From positions 1 to 20,337 of the forward strand of contig DASXNG010000180.1 of NCBI GenBank assembly GCA_036495225.1: DNA of 20,337 nt, read 5' to 3'. Shown here in pieces: positions 1 through 7,493 of this stretch (position 1 is the stretch's first letter; every line of letters starts with the position of its first letter). The DNA comes from Galbitalea sp036495225 (lineage in GTDB: Bacteria > Actinomycetota > Actinomycetes > Actinomycetales > Microbacteriaceae). The position numbers were made by a program, and so were the translations under genes. Below the pieces are notes generated by a model, which worked only from the letters and a program-made list of their open reading frames with translations, had not been told where the DNA came from and searched no databases.

Positions 1-1654
1 ACGCACAGAGCGTCCCGCCTATGGCGACCGCCCGTCCTACAACGACCGTCCGGCTCGCACCGACCGCCCGGCATACAACGACCGTCCGGCTCGCACCGAC
101 CGCCCGGCATACAACGACCGTCCGGCTCGCACCGACCGCCCGGCATACGGGGAGCGCCCCTCGTACAACGACCGTCCCGCTCGCACGGAGCGTCCCGCCT
201 ATGGTGAGCGTCCGCAGCGTTCTGAGCGTCCGTCCTACAACGACCGCCCGGCTCGCACGGAGCGGCCTTCGTACGGCGAGCGCCCACAGGCTTCTGAGCG
301 TCCCTCTTACAACGATCGCCCGGCTCGAGCCGAGCGTCCTTCGAGAGCCTCAGGGACCGACCACAACGACCGCGCGCCGCGTCGCGACAGCGACTTCTAC
401 CCGAACAAGGAGCACAAGGCGTTCACCCCACAGGATGACGTCGTGCTCGAGCGCCTCGAGGCAGACGCCATCCAGGCCAAGGATGTCGAAGGCGTGACCT
501 TCGCCGACCTCGGTCTCGGCGGCAACATCGTCCGCGAGTTGGCTGAGCTTGGCGCAGCATCCCCGTTCCCGATCCAGGCAGCGACCATTCCTGACGTTCT
601 GGCTGGCCGCGACGTTCTCGGCCGCGGCAAGACCGGATCGGGCAAGACCATCGCGTTCGGGGCGCCGCTCGTTGAGCGCCTCATGGAGAACAACGGTGGC
701 AAGAACCGTCAGATGGGCCGCAAGCCGCGCGCCCTCATCCTCGCTCCGACTCGCGAGCTTGCACTGCAGATCGACCGCACCGTGCAGCCGATCGCTCGCA
801 GCGTTGGCCTCTTCACCACCCAGATCTACGGCGGTGTTCCGCAGTACCGCCAGGTCAGCGCGCTGCAGCGTGGCGTCGACATCATCGTTGGCACGCCGGG
901 CCGCATCGAGGACCTCATCGAGCAGGGCAAGCTGGATCTCAGCGAGATCAGCATCACCGTTCTCGACGAGGCCGACCACATGTGCGACCTTGGGTTCCTG
1001 GAGCCGGTGCAGCGCATCCTCGACCAGACGAAGCCGGGCGGCCAGAAGCTGCTGTTCTCCGCGACTCTCGACAAGGGCGTTGCAACCCTCGTCAACGAGT
1101 ACCTGAAGAACCCGACGGTTCACGAGGTTGCTGGTGAAGACCAGGCGTCCTCGACCATCGACCACCGCGTGCTCCTGATCGAACAGCGCGACAAGCGCCA
1201 GATCATCGAGCAGCTCGCTGCGGGCGACGGCAAGACTCTCGTGTTCACGCGTACTCGCGCGTTCGCGGAGGAACTGTCCGACCTTCTTGAGGACGCCGGC
1301 ATCCCGTCGACCAGCCTGCACGGTGACCTCAACCAGTCGCGTCGTACCCGCAACCTGCAACTGCTGACGAGCGGCCGCGTTCGCGTGCTCGTCGCGACGG
1401 ATGTTGCGGCTCGCGGCATCCACGTCGACGACATCACGCTCGTGATCCAGGCTGACGCACCGGAGGAGTACAAGACGTACCTCCACCGTGCGGGCCGCAC
1501 GGGTCGCGCGGGCAAGAAGGGCACGGTTGTGACCCTCATCCCGAAGAGCCGTCGTCGTCGCATGGACGACCTGCTCGACCGGGCCGAGATCACCGCACAG
1601 GTCGACTTCGCGGCCCCTGGCGACGCACTCCTCGAGGACCTCGCCGCCCTGTAA
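1..1654 (+). CDS. DEAD-box ATP-dependent RNA helicase with repetitive N-terminal arm (5' end outside window)
   Basis: An ATP-dependent RNA helicase that remodels RNA duplexes or ribonucleoproteins in the cytoplasm. The frame is open from base 2 to the TAA at 1652-1654, so the start lies upstream and 550 residues are visible. Roughly the first 115 visible residues are a low-complexity arm of RPAYNDRPAR(T/A)(D/E)-type repeats, rich in Arg, Pro, Asp and Tyr. The helicase core follows: Q-motif region (VTFADLGL...PFPIQ), motif I GKTGSGKT (626-649), Ia APTRELALQI, Ib GTPGR, DEAD (965-976), SAT, motif V TDVAARGIH, and motif VI HRAGRTGR (1484-1507). All catalytic motifs are intact. The protein ends soon after the second RecA domain with no long C-terminal tail, so the disordered part is N-terminal. 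A GTG at 443 could be called as a start, but the continuous upstream frame with protein-like repeats makes it internal. The exact paralogue (RhlE/CsdA/DeaD type) cannot be settled. Confidence 0.95.
   Translation, partial: RTERPAYGDRPSYNDRPARTDRPAYNDRPARTDRPAYNDRPARTDRPAYGERPSYNDRPARTERPAYGERPQRSERPSYNDRPARTERPSYGERPQASERPSYNDRPARAERPSRASGTDHNDRAPRRDSDFYPNKEHKAFTPQDDVVLERLEADAIQAKDVEGVTFADLGLGGNIVRELAELGAASPFPIQAATIPDVLAGRDVLGRGKTGSGKTIAFGAPLVERLMENNGGKNRQMGRKPRALILAPTRELALQIDRTVQPIARSVGLFTTQIYGGVPQYRQVSALQRGVDIIVGTPGRIEDLIEQGKLDLSEISITVLDEADHMCDLGFLEPVQRILDQTKPGGQKLLFSATLDKGVATLVNEYLKNPTVHEVAGEDQASSTIDHRVLLIEQRDKRQIIEQLAAGDGKTLVFTRTRAFAEELSDLLEDAGIPSTSLHGDLNQSRRTRNLQLLTSGRVRVLVATDVAARGIHVDDITLVIQADAPEEYKTYLHRAGRTGRAGKKGTVVTLIPKSRRRRMDDLLDRAEITAQVDFAAPGDALLEDLAAL
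61..148 (+). repeat. 36-bp tandem repeat inside helicase gene
   Basis: Two identical 36-bp units (61-96 and 97-132) and 16 bases of a third (133-148) encode the 12-residue repeat TDRPAYNDRPAR. Diverged copies, with PSYNDRPAR and PAYGERP(Q/S) variants, extend the pattern from base 1 to about 345. Being a multiple of three, copy-number change would keep the helicase frame. Confidence 0.9.
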
Positions 1655-1659
1655 CACCT

Positions 1660-1723
1660 CATCGAATGCCCTCTAAGTGCGGGTGCGCATATGCGCACAC
1701 TGCTACTTAGAGGGCATTCGATG
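1660..1723. repeat. Nested perfect palindrome / long hairpin
   Basis: A 19-bp perfect inverted repeat (1660-1678 against 1705-1723) encloses a second perfect 16-bp palindrome (GTGCGCATATGCGCAC, 1683-1698). It lies 5 bases after the helicase stop and 22 bases before the acetyltransferase start. There is no T-run on either side, so it is not a textbook intrinsic terminator, though it could stop transcription or stabilise the 3' end of the helicase mRNA. Confidence 0.85.
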
Positions 1724-1744
1724 TATCTGCGGCAGGATGTTGGG

Positions 1745-2164
1745 ATGCTGATTCGCGCGTTTGAGAGTCGAGATAGCGACGCCGTGGTGGAGTTATGGCA
1801 CCAGTGCGGGCTCACTCGACCGTGGAACGATCCGCACAAAGACATTGCGCGCAAGCTGACCACTCAGCCGGAACTATTTCTGGTCGCGGAGGATGACGGC
1901 GAGGTCATTGGCAGCGCGATGATCGGGTTCGACGGGCGCCGCGGCTGGGTCTACTATCTCGCGGTGGCCCAGACGAGTCGCGGCGAGGGGCACGCGCGGG
2001 CTTTGATGGCGGAGGGCGAGCGCAGACTCATCCAACTTGGCTGTCCCAAGATCATGCTCATGGTCCGCGCCCAGAACACCGCGGTCGTCGACCTTTACGA
2101 GCATCTCGACTACATCCGCGAGGACACGCTCCTCCTCGGCAAGCGTCTCATCCCTGACGCCTGA
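1745..2164 (+). CDS. ypeA: GNAT acetyltransferase, YpeA-like
   Basis: A 139-residue GCN5-related N-acetyltransferase that transfers acetyl from acetyl-CoA to an unknown amine. The sequence follows the E. coli YpeA pattern along its length: LW..C.LTRPWNDP..DI.RK near the N-terminus, LFLVAEDDGEVIGSAM, then the acetyl-CoA-binding segment with a diverged loop (SRGEGHARAL), CPKIMLMVR, the N-x-x-V-x-x-L-Y-E-x-L-x-Y strand-helix, and terminal LGKRLI. I chose ATG 1745 because homology begins there; upstream in-frame ATG codons at 1691 and 1721 fall in the large palindrome. No clear Shine-Dalgarno is seen; CAGGAT lies 6 bases upstream, a weak leaderless -10. The substrate is unknown. Confidence 0.88.
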   Translation: MLIRAFESRDSDAVVELWHQCGLTRPWNDPHKDIARKLTTQPELFLVAEDDGEVIGSAMIGFDGRRGWVYYLAVAQTSRGEGHARALMAEGERRLIQLGCPKIMLMVRAQNTAVVDLYEHLDYIREDTLLLGKRLIPDA

Positions 2165-2183
2165 GACCGACAGGTCGTAGGCT
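2154..2183 (+). promoter_or_regulatory. Candidate promoter for cysK-cysE
   Basis: CTGACG (2154-2159) and TAGGCT (2178-2183) are separated by 18 bp and sit about 46 bases before the cysK ATG. The -35 overlaps the end of the preceding gene. This was read by eye only. Confidence 0.35.
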
Positions 2184-2229
2184 CGTGCACGAAGAAATCG
2201 CCTCTTACCGGTCCGACGAAGGAACAACG

Positions 2230-3168
2230 ATGGCTGCTCAGATCTACGACGACATCACGAAGCTCTACGGCAATACGCCACTCGTGCGTCTTAACAAGGT
2301 GACGGATGGCGCGGACGCAACTGTTCTCGCCAAGCTCGAGTTCTACAACCCTTCAGCCAGCGTGAAGGACCGCCTTGGCATCGCCATCGTCGACGCGGCC
2401 GAAAGGTCGGGGGCGCTGCAGCCCGGCGGCACGATCGTCGAGGCGACGAGCGGCAACACCGGCATCGCGCTCGCAATGGTCGCGGCGGCCCGAGGCTACA
2501 AGGCGATCCTGACCATGCCGGAGACCATGAGCAAGGAGCGTCGCACTCTGCTGCGCGCATACGGCGCGGAACTGGTGCTCACGCCGGGCAGCGAGGGCAT
2601 GAAGGGTGCCGTCAACAAGGCGGAAGAGCTGGTCGCATCCACTCCGGGAGCCATCCTTGCGAAGCAGTTCGCCAATGAGGCGAACCCGGCGATTCACGAG
2701 GCCACCACAGGTCCGGAAGTCTGGGCAGACACCGACGGCGCCGTCGACATCTTCGTGGCGGGCGTCGGAACTGGCGGAACGATCACGGGCGTCGGCCATT
2801 ATTTGAAGGCCAAGAAGCCCGAGGTCAAGATCGTCGCCGTCGAGCCGGAGGAGTCGCCGATACTCAACGGCGGGGCGCCGGGCCCACACAAGATCCAGGG
2901 CATCGGTGCGAACTTCGTGCCGGAGATTCTCGACCGCGAGGTTTACGACGAGGTCATCGATGTCAACATCACGCAGTCGGTCGACATGGCGCGCCGCCTT
3001 GCCGTCGAGGAGGGCATCCTCGCCGGCATCTCGTCGGGGGCGACCGTGACTGCTGCCGTCGAATTGGCCAAGCGTCCAGAGAACGCCGGGAAGACGATCG
3101 TCGTCATCGTCGCAAGCTTCGGAGAGCGTTACCTCTCGACGGTGCTGTACGAGAACCTCGCCGAATAA
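2230..3168 (+). CDS. cysK: Cysteine synthase A (O-acetylserine sulfhydrylase)
   Basis: A pyridoxal-phosphate enzyme that makes L-cysteine from O-acetyl-L-serine and sulfide in the cytoplasm. The 312-residue length is usual for CysK. Visible signatures are YGNTPLVRLN near the N-terminus, the PLP lysine Lys46 in NPSASVKDRLG, the substrate loop EATSGNTG, the phosphate-binding glycine loop GTGGT, IQGIGANFVPE, and GISSGA near the C-terminus that holds the PLP-nitrogen-binding serine. ATG 2230 is preferred over the upstream GTG at 2185 because GAAGGA (2218-2223) is correctly spaced and homology starts right after. cysE follows after 19 bp on the same strand, so the pair is probably one transcript. 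Beta-replacing relatives such as cystathionine beta-synthase are longer or differ in these loops. Confidence 0.96.
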   Translation: MAAQIYDDITKLYGNTPLVRLNKVTDGADATVLAKLEFYNPSASVKDRLGIAIVDAAERSGALQPGGTIVEATSGNTGIALAMVAAARGYKAILTMPETMSKERRTLLRAYGAELVLTPGSEGMKGAVNKAEELVASTPGAILAKQFANEANPAIHEATTGPEVWADTDGAVDIFVAGVGTGGTITGVGHYLKAKKPEVKIVAVEPEESPILNGGAPGPHKIQGIGANFVPEILDREVYDEVIDVNITQSVDMARRLAVEEGILAGISSGATVTAAVELAKRPENAGKTIVVIVASFGERYLSTVLYENLAE

Positions 3169-3187
3169 CGCGGCCAGACAGACCCGC

Positions 3188-3757
3188 ATGGCGCTTTTTG
3201 CCCGAACGAGGGAAGACATCGCGACTGCGATGAACCACGACCCGGCGGCGCGCAATGGGTTTGAGGTGTGGCTGACGTACTCCGGTCTCCACGCCATTTG
3301 GGGCTATCGGTGGGCGCACAGGCTGTGGGGATGGCGGCTCCTCCTGCTTGCCCGCGTCCTGTCCCAGTTGGTTCGCTTTCTTACCGGCGTCGAGATCCAT
3401 CCTGCGGCAACGATCGGTCGACGATTCTTCATCGACCATGGCATGGGCGTCGTGATTGGGGCGACTGCCGAGATTGGTGACGACGTCATGCTGTACCACG
3501 GTGTAACGCTCGGCGGCAGAAGTATGAAGCACGAGAAGCGCCATCCCACTCTGCGCGATGGGGTGGTGGTGGGCACGGGAGCGGTCATCCTTGGGGCCGT
3601 GACTATCGGTGCGAACTCGGTCGTGGGCGCGCAGGCCGTCGTGGTGGCGGATGCGCCGCCCAATTCCGTGGTCACCGGGATTCCCGCCGTCGCGCGCCCA
3701 CGCGGCAACGGCACGACGAAGGATGTCGACTACACCGACCCGGGCATCTATATCTAG
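3188..3757 (+). CDS. cysE: Serine O-acetyltransferase
   Basis: Makes O-acetylserine from serine and acetyl-CoA, the committed step of cysteine synthesis and the substrate for the upstream CysK. The 189-residue protein is the short actinobacterial/Gram-positive form that lacks most of the N-terminal helical domain of the E. coli enzyme. The left-handed beta-helix hexapeptide region is clear (IHPAATIG, GVVIGATAEIGDDV, GVVVGTGAVILGAVTIGANSVVGA). The Asp-His pair in FFIDHGMG (Asp83-His84) and the histidine of KRHPTLRDG (His119) match the known catalytic residues. The tail ends in ...DPGIYI, a terminal isoleucine of the type that inserts into the CysK active site. No strong Shine-Dalgarno precedes the ATG; translational coupling to cysK is possible. 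Confidence 0.95.
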   Translation: MALFARTREDIATAMNHDPAARNGFEVWLTYSGLHAIWGYRWAHRLWGWRLLLLARVLSQLVRFLTGVEIHPAATIGRRFFIDHGMGVVIGATAEIGDDVMLYHGVTLGGRSMKHEKRHPTLRDGVVVGTGAVILGAVTIGANSVVGAQAVVVADAPPNSVVTGIPAVARPRGNGTTKDVDYTDPGIYI

Positions 3758-3819
3758 TCGCGTCATAACCGCGAATCGGTGCCGCATCGCACCATCATTG
3801 GGTGACCCAAAGGAGCCCC

Positions 3820-4183
3820 ATGACGACTGCACCCGAAACCGTTGCCGCGCCCGCGACCAAGTCCGGGAAACATCATTCGATCCTCCCCAGCCAGATCGTC
3901 AAACAGAACCACACACCCGTTGTGGTGCAGGAAGCCGAACGTCGAGCTGCCAGCATCCAGCTCAGGATTGCCGACGCGATCACAACGTTCGCCGGATCGA
4001 TGACGTTCGTCTATGTGCACATCGCGATCTTCGCCGTGTGGATGATCTTCTTCGAGAAGTTCCCGTGGCCGTCACTCTTTCGTCTCGCAGGAGAAAGAAC
4101 TCCTGACGAACACGGAGCTGACCAAGGAGATTCACCGCCTGACGACAGAGCTGCACACCCGCCTCATGCGCGAACAGCCCTAG
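3820..4183 (+). pseudogene. DUF1003 membrane protein, internal deletion with frameshift
   Basis: The start is well supported: AAGGAG (3810-3815) before ATG 3820, with an odd palindrome TTGGGTGACCCAA (3798-3810) abutting it. The first part reads as a DUF1003 protein: ILPSQIVKQNHTPVVVQEAERR, then a first membrane helix (MTFVYVHIAIFAVWMIFF). After FEKFPWPSL (about 4075) the frame loses homology-like sequence and runs antisense through the neighbouring marR gene to 4401. The expected C-terminal part (SQEKELLTNTELTKEIHRL... ending REQP) appears in the +2 frame from 4082 to the TAG at 4181-4183. The second membrane helix and the usual SLEAIF..TFVMI.QNRQ region of the family are absent, so a loss of roughly 100-120 bp plus a frame change is inferred. 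A sequencing or assembly error cannot be excluded. The family's function is not established. Confidence 0.75.
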
Positions 4184-4605
4184 GGCTCGCCGGCAGCCCT
4201 TTCGAGGGCATCAAGCGCGGCCTCGATCGCCGCGAGGTCCTCGCCGTCCAGGTCTGCGAGGCGCTCCGCGATGACCGCCGAGCGAGCGGCCCGCGCGTCG
4301 AGGATCGCGTGCTCACCGGCCGGTGTGATCACAATCCGAAACGCTCGTCCATCGTCTGGGTCGACGCTGCGCTCGACAAGACCGCGACTCTCGAGTTCTG
4401 ACACGATGCGCGTGGCGCCGGGCGGCGAGACGCCCTCGATAGCCGCGAGCTCTGCGAGTCGAAGCGGGCCCCGCTTCCGCACCGTCGAAAGAGCCGTCAG
4501 CAATCCGTGGCTCAGGCCGCCCGGAGTCATCGTGAGCCGTCGATTGAGGCGGCCGACGATTAGGGCGAGTCGTGCAGGGAGCGCGCTCGGCTGGTTGTCG
4601 CTCAT
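4180..4605 (-). CDS. MarR-family transcriptional regulator
   Basis: A 141-residue winged-helix dimeric regulator. The pattern is that of MarR proteins: an N-terminal dimerisation helix, helix-turn-helix (LRLAELAAIEGVSPPGATRIVSELESRGLVERS), the wing DPDDGRAFRIVITPAGE with its conserved Asp and Arg, and a C-terminal helical arm. It lies 18 bp downstream of the MFS exporter gene on the same strand, the usual place for a local repressor whose ligand is exported by the pump. A TAAGGT box 8 bases upstream of the ATG could give an extra leaderless transcript. Its stop codon overlaps the stop of the convergent DUF1003 remnant within the tetranucleotide CTAG (4180-4183). Confidence 0.9.
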   Translation of the reverse strand: MSDNQPSALPARLALIVGRLNRRLTMTPGGLSHGLLTALSTVRKRGPLRLAELAAIEGVSPPGATRIVSELESRGLVERSVDPDDGRAFRIVITPAGEHAILDARAARSAVIAERLADLDGEDLAAIEAALDALERAAGEP

Positions 4606-4613
4606 GGGCCTCG

Positions 4614-4619
4614 ACCTTA
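4614..4619 (-). promoter_or_regulatory. Candidate -10 box of marR gene
   Basis: TAAGGT on the minus strand, 8 bases before the ATG at 4605, matches the actinobacterial TANNNT -10. The box lies in the gap after the exporter stop. A GAGG also lies between box and start, so leaderless and ordinary initiation are both possible. Confidence 0.3.
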
Positions 4620-4623
4620 GCGC

Positions 4624-6387
4624 CTAGACGTCGCTCAGTGCGGCTTCTGCGGGCTCGTCGTTCTTAATCGTTTTCACTGGTGTCGTGTCAACGTGCATGT
4701 ACTTCCCACCAGCGGCCATGGACGAGATCGCGCCGATGCCGCTCAGAATGGCCGCCGCGATGAAGACGATGACAAGGCCGGAGTGGAACGGTTCGGAGAT
4801 CAGTTGCGGGAAGAACTCCTTGCCGGTCAACGTCGCGACGTTGGCGGACGAAAGCGATGACAGGTCGACGTGGACACCCTTGAGAACGGCCGCAATCGGG
4901 TTGTAGCCAAGGAAGGCCGCGAACAGGTTTCCCACGGGTGGGGCCGCAGCGGCGTTATGGGCTGCAATCGCAGGGACTCCGTGCGCCGTCAGCCCCTTGA
5001 ATAGCGCAGTCGGCAGCGTGGTCGCAAGGCCGGCGATCATGAGCGAAAAGAAGATTCCGATCGACAGCGAGTTGCCGGCATTCTGGAACGTGCCAGTCAC
5101 GCCGGAGGCGGCTCCGCGCTGGTTCGCAGGAACGCTGTTCATGATCGACGTCCGGTTAGGAGCGGCGAACATGCCAGACCCAATGCCGTTCAGGAACGTC
5201 AGGATGCCGAAGGCCCAGTAATCGAAGTTCACCGGGATCAGCAGCAGCGCTATGAACGTGATCCCGACCAGACTCAGACCGATGGTGGCGAACGTGCGCT
5301 GCCCGAATCGGTCGGAGAGTGCGCCGGAAACCGGGCCGGAGACCAGGAAGCCCACTGTCAGCGGCAGCAGGTAGATGCCAGCCCAGAACGGTGTGCTCTC
5401 GTATGAATAGCCGTGTAGCGGCAGCCAGATGCCCTGCAGCCAGATGATCAACATGAACTGCAGGCCACCGCGGCCGATGGAGGCGACAAACCCGGCGATA
5501 TTGCCCCAGGCGAACGCTCGAATCTTGAACAACCGCATGTTGATCATCGGCTGGTCCGAGCGCAACTCCAGGAAGACGAAGAACACCAGCAACGCGATTC
5601 CGCCGATGATGCCGGCGAGCACCCACGGGTTCTGCCAGCCGGTGTTGCTGGTTCCGTAGGGCTGGATGCCGTAGGTGATCCCCGCGAGTAGTGCGGTGAG
5701 GCCGACCCCGAAGAGGATGTTGCCTGGCCAGTCGACCCTGCCGCCCGGGTCCCGCGCACCGGTTTCGTGCAGCGACAGGTATGCCCACACCGTTCCGATG
5801 ACGCCGAAGGGAACGCTCACGATGAAGACGAGGTGCCAGTCGACGGAGGCGAGGATGCCGCCGATGATGAGGCCGAGGAATGTCCCGGCGATAGCGGCAA
5901 CCTGATTGAGCCCGAGGGCGAAACCGCGCCGGTTTGCCGGGAACGCGTCGGTCAGGATGGCAGTCGAGTTGGCAAACAGCATCGAGCCGCCAACCGCCTG
6001 GACGACTCGCCAGATGATGAGCCACAGGGCGCCGGGCCCGGCGGTGAGCGGGTCGAGCGACAGAGCGATGGCGGCAACCGTGAAGATGACGAAGCCGAGG
6101 TTGTAGATCCTCACCCGTCCATAGATGTCGCCGAGGCGACCAAACGTGACGACGAGCACCGCCGTGACGAGGATGTACCCCATGAGCATCCAGAGCAGGT
6201 AGCTGGTGTTGCCCGGATCGAGCGGGTTGATCTTGATGCCCTTGAAGATCGAGGGCAGGGAGATGAGGACGATGGATCCGTTGATGGTCGCCATCAGGAT
6301 GCCGAGCGTGGTGTTGCTCAGCGCGATCCACTTGTAGTTCGGGTGATCCTTGTGAAATGCGCCCTTGCGGGCAGCTTTTTCAGCCAC
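4624..6387 (-). CDS. MFS drug/solute exporter, DHA2 (EmrB/QacA-like) family
   Basis: A proton-driven membrane exporter of about 587 residues, the size of the 14-helix DHA2 family. Many hydrophobic segments are visible. Motif A is present in the first cytoplasmic loop (GRLGDIYGRVR, residues about 83-93), and an antiporter-type motif C region follows (GLNQVAAIAGTFLGLIIGG). A second copy of the loop motif is seen midway (SGALSDRFGQR). I chose the GTG at 6387 because GGAGG lies 8 bases upstream; a GTG at 6417 would add 10 residues but has a poor ribosome site. The marR gene follows after 18 bp, and a candidate operator lies 48 bp upstream, suggesting ligand-induced efflux. The substrate cannot be deduced. 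Confidence 0.92.
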   Translation of the reverse strand: MAEKAARKGAFHKDHPNYKWIALSNTTLGILMATINGSIVLISLPSIFKGIKINPLDPGNTSYLLWMLMGYILVTAVLVVTFGRLGDIYGRVRIYNLGFVIFTVAAIALSLDPLTAGPGALWLIIWRVVQAVGGSMLFANSTAILTDAFPANRRGFALGLNQVAAIAGTFLGLIIGGILASVDWHLVFIVSVPFGVIGTVWAYLSLHETGARDPGGRVDWPGNILFGVGLTALLAGITYGIQPYGTSNTGWQNPWVLAGIIGGIALLVFFVFLELRSDQPMINMRLFKIRAFAWGNIAGFVASIGRGGLQFMLIIWLQGIWLPLHGYSYESTPFWAGIYLLPLTVGFLVSGPVSGALSDRFGQRTFATIGLSLVGITFIALLLIPVNFDYWAFGILTFLNGIGSGMFAAPNRTSIMNSVPANQRGAASGVTGTFQNAGNSLSIGIFFSLMIAGLATTLPTALFKGLTAHGVPAIAAHNAAAAPPVGNLFAAFLGYNPIAAVLKGVHVDLSSLSSANVATLTGKEFFPQLISEPFHSGLVIVFIAAAILSGIGAISSMAAGGKYMHVDTTPVKTIKNDEPAEAALSDV

Positions 6388-6434
6388 GAGTGAGGCCTCC
6401 AGGTTCCGAGGCGTCACCTTTGAGCGCCAGAAAT

Positions 6435-6454
6435 TAGTTGTTGTCGGTTAACTA
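6435..6454. promoter_or_regulatory. Candidate MarR operator upstream of the MFS gene
   Basis: TAGTT (6435-6439) and AACTA (6450-6454) form an inverted repeat with a 10-bp spacer, and GTTAAC sits inside the right side. It is AT-rich in a GC-rich region. On the minus strand TATAGT (6451-6456) overlaps the right arm and could be the -10 box, so repressor binding would block the promoter. Confidence 0.4.
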
Positions 6455-6466
6455 TAACGCCACTGT

Positions 6467-7342
6467 CTAATCGAGCGCGAGCAAGGCGCCCGCTGCGATA
6501 GCCAGCCCGAGACCGACGTACTGCACCACTGCGATGCGCTCACGCAGGACGATCGCCGCGAGGATGATGGTGCCGGCCGGGTACAGCGCGGTGAGCACGG
6601 CCATCACGCTGAGGTCTCCGATGCGTATGCCAAGCAGCAATCCGCAGTTGGCGGCGGCATCCACTATTCCGCAGGCGATCGCGAGACGCAGGCCGGGGCG
6701 CCAGCCGCTGCCAATCGGCGCCGCGCGGCTTCGGCGCCGCGCCACGAGAGCGAGGACACCGACCGTTGCGAACATCAGAATGCCGTTGACGGCGCGATTC
6801 GCGATGAGCGGCACGATGCCCGAGTCCGTTGGCGTGAGGTCGATAATGACCAGAAACAGCCCGATGAAGACACCCGAGGCAACGGCCATGATGATGCCTC
6901 GGGGTGTCGGATGCACGGCTCGCGAATCGCGCACGAAACCGACGAGCACGACCGCTGCCAAGGCCAGGCCGAGCGCAACGTAGCCGATCGTGCCGAAGTG
7001 CTCGCCGCGTACGAAAATGCCAATCGCAGCGGGCACGATCGCGGAGACTACGGCCGTCAGCGGTGACAGGATGCTCATCGGTCCGATCGCGAGGCACGCA
7101 TATAACAGCGAAATCGCGAGCGCTCCCGAGACGCCGGACAGGCCGCCGAAGAGCACAGCGTTCCACGACCACTCGCCGCCGATGATCGGATAGCTGAGGC
7201 CAAGGATCACCAGGCCAGCCGCGGCGGCGATCGCGGTCGCGCGAATCGGACTGATTCGTTTGGAGGCGAGCCCGCCGAGAAAGTCGGCCGAACCGAAGAC
7301 CAGGGCACTGCCCATCCCGACCAGAACGACGAGAGCCAGCAT
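6467..7342 (-). CDS. EamA/DMT-superfamily transporter
   Basis: A 291-residue inner-membrane protein with about ten hydrophobic helices in two internally similar halves, the EamA plan of metabolite exporters. The N-terminal half starts MLALVVLVGMGSALVFGSADFLGGLASKR; the second half ends with TALYPAGTIILAAIVLRERIAVVQYVGLGLAIAAGALLAL, whose Y-P-x(3)-I...LRER...Q-x-x-G-x-x-L-A-x-x-G pattern is typical. ATG 7340-7342 is chosen because hydrophobic homology begins there; the long frame upstream is low-quality sequence. No Shine-Dalgarno is seen, but TACCGT lies 7 bases upstream, fitting a leaderless mRNA. It is transcribed away from the acyl-CoA oxidase gene. Substrate unknown. Confidence 0.88.
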   Translation of the reverse strand: MLALVVLVGMGSALVFGSADFLGGLASKRISPIRATAIAAAAGLVILGLSYPIIGGEWSWNAVLFGGLSGVSGALAISLLYACLAIGPMSILSPLTAVVSAIVPAAIGIFVRGEHFGTIGYVALGLALAAVVLVGFVRDSRAVHPTPRGIIMAVASGVFIGLFLVIIDLTPTDSGIVPLIANRAVNGILMFATVGVLALVARRRSRAAPIGSGWRPGLRLAIACGIVDAAANCGLLLGIRIGDLSVMAVLTALYPAGTIILAAIVLRERIAVVQYVGLGLAIAAGALLALD

Positions 7343-7349
7343 GTCTGCA

Positions 7350-7355
7350 ACGGTA
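7350..7355 (-). promoter_or_regulatory. Candidate leaderless -10 box of EamA gene
   Basis: TACCGT on the minus strand with 7 bases between it and the ATG at 7342, so the predicted transcription start is the start codon itself. No ribosome binding site competes with this reading. Confidence 0.4.
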
Positions 7356-7493
7356 CCGGGTGGTGCGATTGCCGATAAGCACAGCAAGTGCGGCTCCGGT
7401 CTCGACGTCGTTTGTAGCTCAGCGACCAAGGATTGCGGCTTCTTAGAGAGGATGCCTACCGTGGAATTGCCAATCCCACCGAAGGAGCCACCC

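Noticed and set aside
1..345. CRISPR-like repeat array
   Set aside because: The 36-bp units are directly adjacent with no unique spacers and are in frame with a protein.
21..497. 158-residue plus frame across the repeats
   Set aside because: It is a +1 reading of the 36-bp repeats. The adjacent frame continues into the helicase without a stop and is the real one.
350..1657. 435-residue minus-strand open frame
   Set aside because: It is antisense to the helicase, whose motifs are all intact on the plus strand; GC-rich codons readily create long mirror frames.
4084..4401. In-frame continuation of the DUF1003 gene
   Set aside because: After about 4075 the frame only reads antisense through marR and shows no family features; the true C-terminus is in the neighbouring frame.
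5767..6393. 208-residue acidic plus-strand frame
   Set aside because: It mirrors the MFS exporter gene, which has clear membrane helices and motif A on the minus strand.
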